Origin: JBBQNY01 sp038221545
Lineage (GTDB): Bacteria > Pseudomonadota > Gammaproteobacteria > Xanthomonadales > Ahniellaceae
Direction: 5' to 3'
DNA: 5,239 nt
Assembly: GCA_038221545.1 (NCBI GenBank)
Contig: JBBRIE010000212.1
Span: forward strand, 1-5,239
The position numbers were made by a program, and so were the translations under genes. The notes beneath the pieces are model-generated. The model was not told the DNA's origin, searched no databases, and saw nothing but the letters and a program-made list of their open reading frames with translations. This document shows, piece by piece, positions 1 through 5,237 of the stretch (positions are counted from its first letter, which is position 1; each line of letters opens with the position of its first letter).

Positions 1-1980
1 TGCCGCGGTGCCGCCCTGCGCGAAGGCGAGACTGTTGGCGGGGGCGGCATTGTCGAACTGCGCTGAAGCCAGCGCCGCATCCTGTGGACGCACTGGCGTG
101 CGATCGACTGCGACCAGACTGGTGTAGTGGCTCACCAGCTGGTGCTCGACGCCGAGCATCACGATGTCGCTGCGAACCTGGTCCTCGTCCGCGCCCTGAC
201 GCAGGGCATCCTCCAGTGCCTCGATCTTGCTGCGGCCCCAGAGTCGCGCCACGCCGTCCATCACCACCGCGCGATCCAGCGCGAGCGCGTCCTGCCATTC
301 GCCCTGCGCACTCCAGCCGCTGGCCTTGAGTACACCGGCCGCTTTGGACAGCTTGGCCACCGCCAGCAGCGGTTCGCCGTCGTACAAGTCCGGCAGGCGT
401 TCGGGAAACACTTCCGCGCCGGCGGGCCAACGCAACTCGACATTGCTCAGTGCCGGACGGTCGAGCTTGGCGAACAGTCGATCCATCTGTGCGATGACCT
501 GGTCCGGAGCACGAATCAGCAACTCACTGCCGCGTCCAACCTCGGCCGCCTTGCGCAGGAAAAACCCGTTCGGCGCGCTGCCGATGCCGACCGGGAACAA
601 GCGCGCCGCGCCCAGTTCACGTTCGATCTGCGCCAACAGTTGCGCCTCGTTGCCGACCGCAGCGTCGGTGATGAACACGACTTGGCGCACGTAGCCCTGC
701 GCCGCCGCACCGGAGAGAGCGAGCGTGAGGGCCGGCGCCATCTCGGTGCCGTTGGTCGCCACCAGCGCGCCGATCCAGTCACTGGCCGCGAGCAGGTGTT
801 GCGCATCCGCCGGCACCGCCTGCTCGAACAACTGCTCGCTCACCGAATTGAACTGGATCAGGTTGAAGCGATCGCCCGGACGCAGCCGCGCCAGCGCCTC
901 GATCAGCGCGGCCTGCGCCTGCTGGATCGGCTCGCCTTCCATCGAGCCCGAGGTGTCGATCACCAGCAGCAGCTCGCGCGGCAACGCCTCGACCTTGCGG
1001 GTCGGCGGCAGCAGCATGGCGAATGCATAATCGGCATCGCTGCGACGCTCGACGAACAGCGCGCTCTGCGGGGTGGCCTGCGGGACCGGCGTCCAGCGCA
1101 GCTCGAAGTCGCGATCCGATGGCACCACGCTGTCGCGCAGCGTGACGACATAGCTTGAGCCGGCGTGCTTCACGTCGACCGCGTGGGTCGGGCTGTCCAC
1201 GCCGCTCAGCGCCACGCCGGCGGTGAGATCGGCGCGCAAGCTGACCGTCGGTTCCAGCGCGTGCGTGTCCGCGCGCGCCGCCCGCGCAGCCGGGAGGGAT
1301 GCGGCGGCCGCTTCGGGCACCATCGCGACCGCCGCATCCGCCGCCAACGGCGTCTTCGCGACCGACACGGCCGGTGCGGGCTCGTAGCGCGGCGTCAGTG
1401 TCAGCGGCAGGCTGAGCGAGAACGCGCCGTCGCGGTAGTCGACCCGCTGCCAATAACCGATCCGCACCTGCACGCTCGCGCCTGGCGCGATGTTGGCGAC
1501 GGCGGTACGGAACAGATTCGGGCGATTCTGCTCTACCAATCCGGCGACCTGGCCTTGCGCTGCGGCCGCCTGGTAGATTGCCTGCGCCTCGGCTTTCTCG
1601 CGCACCTCGCCCACCACGATACGCTCGCCGACTTGCAGGTTCAGCGCATGCACCGCGGCGTTCTCCGGCAACGGCAAAAGATAACGGCCTTCGAGCCAGT
1701 CGGCGCTGTCGTTGCGGTAGGTCTGCTCGACCGTGACCTCGGCCAACAGACCCTGGATGCGGAAGTGCACGTCGGTGTCGAGCGCCACCGCGGTGTCCCA
1801 GCGGCCATCGGCGCGCGCGAACTGCAATCCCTCCGGCTCGGGCAGCCCTGGCGCGGGCGTCTGCGCAGCGACGCGGGCGGCGAGCGCGAGCAGCACGAAA
1901 GCGAAACCAAGACGGCGCTGATGCACCACTCGGGCTGAGCTGAACAAGCGCGGCTTGCGGGTGAAACGAGGCGAGTCCAT
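1..1980 (-). CDS. Proteobacterial sortase target protein, VIT plus vWA domains (3' end outside window)
   Basis: The frame is open from ATG at 1980 to the left edge (660 codons, no stop). AGGA at 1988-1991 lies 7 bases before the ATG. The N-terminus has a long basic n-region (residues 1-23), a hydrophobic core FAFVLLALAA and a likely cleavage near RVAAQ (about 36-40), so the protein is exported. Residues about 45-200 form a VIT domain (YRNDSADWLEGRYLLPLPE, EKAEAQAIYQAA, NLFRTAVANIAPG). An Ala/Pro-rich linker follows (about 201-240). A vWA domain runs from about 335 to 510 with a complete MIDAS metal site: D342-T-S-G-S346, T412 in NGTEM, and D439 in VVFITDA. This architecture, next to a PDS-type response regulator, fits the marine proteobacterial sortase target family (TIGR03788 type), whose members end in a sorting signal, a membrane helix and basic residues. 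That tail is not visible; the readable end is NSLAFAQGGTAA. Other VIT/vWA secreted proteins are the alternative. Family assignment is from memory of motifs, not a search. Confidence 0.88.
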   Translation of the reverse strand, partial: MDSPRFTRKPRLFSSARVVHQRRLGFAFVLLALAARVAAQTPAPGLPEPEGLQFARADGRWDTAVALDTDVHFRIQGLLAEVTVEQTYRNDSADWLEGRYLLPLPENAAVHALNLQVGERIVVGEVREKAEAQAIYQAAAAQGQVAGLVEQNRPNLFRTAVANIAPGASVQVRIGYWQRVDYRDGAFSLSLPLTLTPRYEPAPAVSVAKTPLAADAAVAMVPEAAAASLPAARAARADTHALEPTVSLRADLTAGVALSGVDSPTHAVDVKHAGSSYVVTLRDSVVPSDRDFELRWTPVPQATPQSALFVERRSDADYAFAMLLPPTRKVEALPRELLLVIDTSGSMEGEPIQQAQAALIEALARLRPGDRFNLIQFNSVSEQLFEQAVPADAQHLLAASDWIGALVATNGTEMAPALTLALSGAAAQGYVRQVVFITDAAVGNEAQLLAQIERELGAARLFPVGIGSAPNGFFLRKAAEVGRGSELLIRAPDQVIAQMDRLFAKLDRPALSNVELRWPAGAEVFPERLPDLYDGEPLLAVAKLSKAAGVLKASGWSAQGEWQDALALDRAVVMDGVARLWGRSKIEALEDALRQGADEDQVRSDIVMLGVEHQLVSHYTSLVAVDRTPVRPQDAALASAQFDNAAPANSLAFAQGGTAA

Positions 1981-2274
1981 ATCGACGTCCTGCGCGAACC
2001 ATTCGCGGCTGTCGTCATTGCAACCTCGCCGTGAGCGCGCGCCGCGGCGCATTGCGGCCGCCGCGACGACGGCTTGTGGCGGATTGCGGGCAGGGTGTCG
2101 TCGCGCAGCGAGGCGACCGGTATGCTTTGCGCCAACCCCACACTGCGGTCATCCCGGCGAAAGCCGGGATCCATCCTGATCTTCGCGCTCGGACGCACCT
2201 GAAAGTCAGAATGGATTCCAGCTTTCGCTGGAATGACGAGGTAGAACCACGCCATTGCACCGAGGCCGCACCGC
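1981..2274. promoter_or_regulatory. Divergent intergenic region between target gene and response regulator gene
   Basis: These 294 bases separate the start codons of two divergent genes and must hold both promoters unless transcription enters from elsewhere. I could not identify a convincing -35/-10 pair on either strand. A TATGCT at 2121-2126 on the plus strand is -10-like but has no good -35 at the right distance. The right third is occupied by a REP-like inverted repeat pair (2148-2237) that ends 37 bases before the response regulator start, so it lies in that gene's probable leader or promoter. Readable frames here are shadow frames without coding signals. Confidence 0.55.
2148..2237. repeat. 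REP-like inverted repeat pair (two GAAA-loop hairpins)
   Basis: Two 36-base arms, 2148-2183 and 2202-2237 (read in reverse complement), match with 7 mismatches by my count, separated by 18 bases. Each arm contains its own short hairpin: TCCCGGC-GAAA-GCCGGGA in the left arm and TTCCAGC-GAAA-GCTGGAA in the right arm. The four differences inside the stems are two compensatory pair changes, so both hairpins stay fully paired. This is the form of a dispersed REP/BIME-type or MITE-like intergenic element common in proteobacteria. The pair could also fold as one long stem. Confidence 0.85.
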
Positions 2275-2964
2275 ATGTCCCGCACCATTGCCATCGTCGA
2301 AGACGAACCCGCGATCCGAGCAAACTACGTCGACGCATTGCAACGCTACGGCTGGCAGGTGGCGGCCTTCGCCTCACGCCCGGAAGCGCAGGTCGCGTTC
2401 GCGCTCAAGCTGCCGGATCTCGTCATCATCGACATCGGTCTGGGCGACGAACTCGAAGGCGGCTTCGAGCTGTGCCGCGAGCTGCGCGCGCGTTCACCCA
2501 CCTTGCCGATCCTGTTCCTGACCGCGCGCGATTCGGATCTGGACATCATCTCCGGCCTGCGTCTGGGCGCGGACGACTACCTCACCAAGGACATTTCGCT
2601 GCCGCAACTCACGGCACGCGTGCAGGCGCTGTTGCGCCGCATCGACGCGCTGCGCGCTCCGACCGCGCGCGACACCGTGCTGACCCTGCGCGGACTCAAG
2701 CTCGAAGTCGAACGCATGCGGGTGAGCTGGAATGGGGAGGAAGTGCCACTGACCGTGACCGAGTTCTGGATGGTGCACGCGTTGGCGCGCCATCTGGGGC
2801 ACGTGAAGTCGCGCGAGCAGTTGATGCGCGAGGCCCAGATCGTGGTCGACGACGCCACCGTCACCTCGCACATCAAACGCATGCGCAAGAAGTTCATCGC
2901 GATCGACCCGACGTTCGACGAGATCGACACCGTGCACGGTGCGGGCTATCGCTGGCGGCCGTAG
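2275..2964 (+). CDS. pdsR: PDS-type response regulator (receiver plus OmpR winged helix)
   Basis: This 229-residue cytoplasmic transcription factor has a CheY-like receiver (residues about 3-120) with the acidic pair E9-D10, the phosphoacceptor D53 in LVIIDIGLGDE, T83 in FLTARD and K105 in YLTKD. A C-terminal OmpR/PhoB winged helix (about 130-229) includes VPLTVTEFWMVHALA and ends in VHGAGYRW. The start is the ATG with GAGG at 2262-2265. The insert DELEGGFELCRELRARSPTLPILFLTARDSD is typical, as I recall it, of the proteobacterial dedicated sortase system response regulator family (TIGR03787 type). The divergent VIT/vWA sortase target gene supports this. The family is inferred to control expression of the sortase-substrate system; DNA targets are unknown. 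Unusually, no partner histidine kinase gene follows: the next gene begins 224 bases downstream and is unrelated. A generic OmpR-family regulator is the alternative. Confidence 0.9.
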   Translation: MSRTIAIVEDEPAIRANYVDALQRYGWQVAAFASRPEAQVAFALKLPDLVIIDIGLGDELEGGFELCRELRARSPTLPILFLTARDSDLDIISGLRLGADDYLTKDISLPQLTARVQALLRRIDALRAPTARDTVLTLRGLKLEVERMRVSWNGEEVPLTVTEFWMVHALARHLGHVKSREQLMREAQIVVDDATVTSHIKRMRKKFIAIDPTFDEIDTVHGAGYRWRP

Positions 2965-3188
2965 CCCGCATTTCCAATGCAGGTCTGCGCGCGGGCGTGG
3001 CTGCCGGTCGCGGCTTTCGCCGCTGCTCCAAGAACCGATGATTCCTCTGTAGGAGCGGCGGAAGCCGCGACACGCCCCTTCGGCCCCGACGCCACTTCCC
3101 TCGCAAGCCGCGGACCCGAACGAACCGGGTTTGGCCTCCCCTCGTGGCGTTCCGCGTTGTTCCAAACATCTTCCCACCGGAGCGCGCC
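2965..3188. other. Non-coding spacer with REP pair
   Basis: This 224-base gap follows the response regulator stop. It holds a GTAG-type REP inverted pair (about 3005-3075) and a weak 5-bp hairpin at 3114-3130 (ACCCG/CGGGT). The REP hairpins could act as a factor-independent-like or mRNA-stabilising 3' end, but no T-run follows them. No gene is supported here. Confidence 0.6.
3005..3075. repeat. GTAG-type REP inverted pair
   Basis: The right copy begins with GTAG at 3049-3052 followed by the hairpin GCGGC-GGAA-GCCGC (3055-3068) and CGACACG. The left copy is in the opposite orientation with the hairpin GCGGC-GAAA-GCCGC (read on the minus strand, 3023-3010) flanked by GGAGCA and CGACC. The GTAG head plus short palindrome is the signature of REP sequences mobilised by RAYT (REP-associated Y1 tyrosine transposase) enzymes. 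Similar GTAGGAGCGGC repeats are common in Pseudomonas and Xanthomonadales genomes. The left copy has lost the clean GTAG head. Confidence 0.82.
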
Positions 3189-3617
3189 ATGTCCGAGCCC
3201 TTCGCCGCCCGCGAGCCTTCCGCCTCCCCGCCGCCTCCGGTCCGACCGGCAGCGTTCGAGTTCAACGCGCCACAGGAGGCGCTGATCGCCTCGCTCGCCA
3301 AGCTCATGCACATCGCCGGCGGCGTCTCGGTGGTGTTCGGCGCGATCCTGCTGCTGGCCTTGCTGCAAAACCCGGCCAATGCGCTGGTGGTGCTGATCCA
3401 GTCGGCGCTGATGATCGTCGTCGGAGGCCTGACCTGGTCGGCCGGGAGCCGCTTCCGTCAGGTCAGTGACACCGTCGGCCACGACATCAGTCATCTGATG
3501 GCAGCGCTCGACCGGCTGCGCACGATTTTCCTGATCCAAGTCTGGGCGTTGGGGATCGCGCTGGTGTTCCTCGCCGCGGTGATCGTCTGGGCCGTCGTGG
3601 TCATCGCGATGCGCTGA
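3189..3617 (+). CDS. Small membrane protein with three predicted helices, function unknown
   Basis: A 142-residue protein of unrecognised function. The ATG at 3189 is chosen because GGAG (3179-3182) lies 6 bases before it; an in-frame GTG at 3144 would add 15 residues but has no visible ribosome binding site. Residues 1-30 are polar and Pro/Ala-rich (SASPPPPVRP), probably cytoplasmic and disordered. Hydrophobic segments lie at about 41-59, 64-84 and 113-141. Between the second and third is an amphipathic stretch GSRFRQVSDTVGHDISHLMAALDRLR (about 87-111) that looks like a cytoplasmic helix or short coiled coil. There is no signal peptide or catalytic motif. The layout recalls DUF5362-like small membrane proteins, but I cannot confirm that. 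It lies on the same strand as the response regulator gene, 224 bases downstream across a REP pair, so co-transcription is doubtful. Confidence 0.75.
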   Translation: MSEPFAAREPSASPPPPVRPAAFEFNAPQEALIASLAKLMHIAGGVSVVFGAILLLALLQNPANALVVLIQSALMIVVGGLTWSAGSRFRQVSDTVGHDISHLMAALDRLRTIFLIQVWALGIALVFLAAVIVWAVVVIAMR

Positions 3618-3690
3618 TTCCTCGCGAGGATCTGGAGCCGATCATGACCTCACGGTTCGACACCTCCTGATCTCGCTGCACGTCGCGCAG

Positions 3691-3735
3691 CAACGGGATG
3701 CGCATCAACGGGATCTGCATCAACAGGACCCGCAA
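3691..3735. repeat. Three 15-bp tandem units
   Basis: Three consecutive 15-base units start with CAAC: caacgggatgcgcat, caacgggatctgcat and caacaggacccgcaa. The first two differ at two positions; the third is more diverged. The array sits in the 157-base gap between the membrane protein stop and the end of the convergent nucleotidyltransferase gene, so it is apparently non-coding. No terminator with a T-run is visible in this gap. Confidence 0.7.
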
Positions 3736-3774
3736 GTAGTTGCCAGGGCTCAGAGGAGAGTGAGTCAGCGGCAG

Positions 3775-4827
3775 TCAGGCACGCACCGTGTCGAAAAATC
3801 GTCGCACCAAGGGCTGATGCGCGACGGGCGCCAGACGCAGCGAAGCCCGGGCGCGCTTCGACCACCCCGCGCCGCGCCCGCACAACGCGGACCAGGCGTC
3901 GACGAGCAGATGCGGCGCGCGTTCCAGATGCCACTCGATCAGCGCCAAGGCCTGCAACACGTCCTTGCCGTACTTCGGATGCCGCGCGCCACGTTCGGTC
4001 GCCACGATCAGTTTGTGCAGGCCATAGCGCGCCGGATCGGGCAGGTTCACCAGACAGGCATCAGCGCGATCCAGCAACACGGCTTGTCCGGGCGACTCCA
4101 GCAAGTAGTCGAAGAACTTCAGGGGGCTCAGCGCCACGCCGAGGTCCGGCGCTGGCACGGGCTTGCCGTTGCGCCGCATCGCGGTGAGGAAGTCGATGCG
4201 CAAATCGGGTTCGCGCTCGCTGACATACTGGCTCGCGAGCCCCTTGCTTCCACCCAGTGCGGGGAAAAAGCCCATCTGCAGCGAGCGCAGTGCGTCATCG
4301 GCATCGGCATGCAGATCGGCGGGCAAGGCCACCGCGACATTGCCGCCCGGCCCGTTGTGGGCGAAATCCAGATCGAGCGTGCGCGTGCCGCTGCCCCAGG
4401 CCACGCCCAACTGATTGCCGAGCGCGAGAAAGGCATGGGTGCCGACCAGCAGTCCGCCGGCGCGGAAGAATTGGTAGTCGGCCAAGCGTTTGGCGATGCG
4501 AAAGTGCTTCGGCGGCGTGACGCTGCAACCCTGTGCCGCCGCCGCCGCGGCCTGCCGCGCCACCGTATCCAACGCCGGCGCGCCGCGCGCACGCGCGGCC
4601 TCGATTGCCGCAATCGCCGGCCCCTCCAGCCCGAGGTAGTACTCGCGCTTGCGTCCGTCGATCTCCTTGAACGCCCAGTAGCCGTAACGCCGGCCCTTGA
4701 TCGTCTTGTACGCGACCTTACCGGTAACGAAGGCCGGAGAGCGTGAGGCTTCGGCCACCTGCACGAGTTCGAACAGCTCGGCGTAGGCGGTTTGGGCGGA
4801 GACGGAGAGTTCGCGGTAGAGGGGCAT
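3775..4827 (-). CDS. GSU2403-family nucleotidyltransferase-fold protein (NTP_transf_8 type)
   Basis: A 350-residue soluble protein starting at ATG 4827 with a strong GGAGG about 6 bases upstream. The N-terminal part (about 1-75) holds FVTGKVAYKTIKGRRYGYWAFKE and REYYLGLEGP, typical of the GSU2403 family as I recall it. The core (about 115-240) is a minimal nucleotidyltransferase fold. GGLLVGTHAFLALGNQLGVAW (from about 124) holds the glycine-rich loop, T-L-D152-L-D154-F gives the metal-binding carboxylates, and D212 in PDLRIDFLTA is the likely third. The C-terminal part (about 235-350) is helical, with YGLHKLIVATERGARHPKYGKD. The family assignment is good; substrate and role are unknown, and no partner gene (HEPN or AbiEi type) is adjacent. 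It may be a defence, toxin-like or RNA/protein-modifying enzyme. It stands alone and converges on the membrane protein gene. Confidence 0.85.
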   Translation of the reverse strand: MPLYRELSVSAQTAYAELFELVQVAEASRSPAFVTGKVAYKTIKGRRYGYWAFKEIDGRKREYYLGLEGPAIAAIEAARARGAPALDTVARQAAAAAAQGCSVTPPKHFRIAKRLADYQFFRAGGLLVGTHAFLALGNQLGVAWGSGTRTLDLDFAHNGPGGNVAVALPADLHADADDALRSLQMGFFPALGGSKGLASQYVSEREPDLRIDFLTAMRRNGKPVPAPDLGVALSPLKFFDYLLESPGQAVLLDRADACLVNLPDPARYGLHKLIVATERGARHPKYGKDVLQALALIEWHLERAPHLLVDAWSALCGRGAGWSKRARASLRLAPVAHQPLVRRFFDTVRA

Positions 4828-4852
4828 GGCGGCCTCCGGTACGACAGGTCTA

Positions 4853-4886
4853 GTTATACCACTAAAGCATTATCGGGTGGTATAAC
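4853..4886. promoter_or_regulatory. Perfect 10-bp inverted repeat, probable operator/promoter of the nucleotidyltransferase gene
   Basis: The arms GTTATACCAC (4853-4862) and GTGGTATAAC (4877-4886) are exact inverted repeats around a 14-base AT-richer spacer, so the arm centres are 24 bases apart, about two helical turns. The near arm lies 25 bases upstream of the start codon at 4827. Read on the minus strand the left arm contains TATAAC, a good -10 candidate giving a short leader; the expected -35 (ACCACC) is poor. The right arm contains the same TATAAC facing rightward. Such a layout suits a dimeric repressor that covers the promoter. The binding protein is unknown. Confidence 0.6.
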
Positions 4887-4899
4887 GCCGGGAGCGAGT

Positions 4900-5055
4900 G
4901 ACGAGGTGCTGCGACTGAGCTACATCGCGCACGACCTCGCTCCCTTCGCTCGCGATCTTGGTTGCGCCGGTCCGTCGTTTGCCTGGAACTCGGAGGACCG
5001 CCGCCATCGCATGACCCGCCTCGACGCGCTTTTCTTTCGCCTCTACCTGATTAGC
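4900..5055 (+). pseudogene. C-terminal remnant of Eco57I-like / N-6 DNA methylase
   Basis: In the frame starting at 4900 the translation reads DEVLRLSYIAHDLAPFARDL, then GCAGPSFAWNSEDRRHRM and TRLDALFFRLYLIS. This matches, from memory, the conserved C-terminal block of large Eco57I-type and related N-6 adenine DNA methylases (type IIG restriction enzymes and similar defence methylases), which typically reads L-T-Y-T-A-W-D-L-x-P-F-A-R-D-L-G-Y-D-G-P-P-F-x-W-D, then L-D-A-x-F-F-H-L-Y. The catalytic SAM-binding domain and about a thousand upstream residues are missing. No start codon or ribosome binding site precedes the block, and after LYLIS the frame runs into hairpin repeats, staying open only by chance. 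It is therefore a gene fossil, not an expressed gene. The exact ends of similarity are uncertain. Confidence 0.72.
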
Positions 5056-5078
5056 GTCGATTCTCAGCCAGAGTTTTC

Positions 5079-5101
5079 CCTTCTCCCCTTGTGGGAGAAG
5101 G
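5079..5101. repeat. 9-bp hairpin of a dispersed intergenic repeat
   Basis: CCTTCTCCC (5079-5087) pairs perfectly with GGGAGAAGG (5093-5101) around the loop CTTGT. Followed by TGTCCCGA and, further on, CCCGAAGGGCG, this is the form of the short intergenic repeats frequent in Xanthomonadales and other proteobacteria. It immediately follows the methylase remnant. It may act as a weak bidirectional transcript end, but no T-run follows. Confidence 0.65.
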
Positions 5102-5111
5102 TGTCCCGACT

Positions 5112-5131
5112 GCAGACGCAGGAGCGTCTGC
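5112..5131. repeat. 8-bp perfect hairpin
   Basis: GCAGACGC (5112-5119) and GCGTCTGC (5124-5131) are perfect complements around the four-base loop AGGA. It lies between the two halves of the longer intergenic repeat motif (TCCCGA before it, CCCGAAGGGCG after it), which suggests a nested or mosaic element. Confidence 0.6.
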
Positions 5132-5196
5132 GAACAGCGAAGCTGGCCCGAAGGGCGAGCGACAGGATGTCGCGAGTCAGGGACGGAAGAGGGGAC

Positions 5197-5237
5197 GCTC
5201 TTGATCTGTCATCGATGCCAGAGAAAAGATCAAGAGC
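5197..5237. repeat. 11-bp perfect inverted repeat at the right edge
   Basis: GCTCTTGATCT (5197-5207) is the exact inverse complement of AGATCAAGAGC (5227-5237), separated by 19 bases that include ATCGAT. The stem is followed by TT at the window edge, so a terminator T-run cannot be judged. Nothing between 5056 and 5239 supports a gene; frames there read like translated repeats. Confidence 0.6.

Noticed and set aside
127..1158. Long plus-strand open frame of 343 codons
   Set aside because: It lies antisense to the VIT/vWA gene, whose domains and MIDAS residues are unmistakable. The translation is Arg/Gln/His-rich and low in hydrophobic structure, typical of a high-GC shadow frame.
1165..1938. 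Plus-strand open frame of 257 codons
   Set aside because: Antisense shadow of the VIT domain region, Arg-rich with no motif.
779..2002. Minus-strand open frame of 407 codons overlapping the VIT/vWA gene in another frame
   Set aside because: Its translation is almost entirely Ala/Arg/Gly and contains no domain; the overlapping frame starting at 1980 carries signal peptide, VIT and vWA motifs.
2121..2126. TATGCT as -10 box for the response regulator gene
   Set aside because: No acceptable -35 hexamer 16-18 bases upstream, so it is not reported as a promoter.
2031..3041. Plus-strand open frame of 336 codons spanning the response regulator
   Set aside because: It passes through the REP pair and overlaps the real response regulator in a different frame; the translation is Arg/Ala-rich.
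2494..3177. Minus-strand open frame of 227 codons
   Set aside because: Antisense to the response regulator and the REP-containing spacer; no domain or ribosome binding site.
3144..3188. GTG start giving a 157-residue form of the membrane protein
   Set aside because: No ribosome binding site before 3144, while GGAG is well placed before ATG 3189.
3760..4746. Plus-strand open frame of 328 codons
   Set aside because: Antisense to the nucleotidyltransferase gene, which has a good ribosome binding site and family motifs; the frame starts in non-coding DNA.
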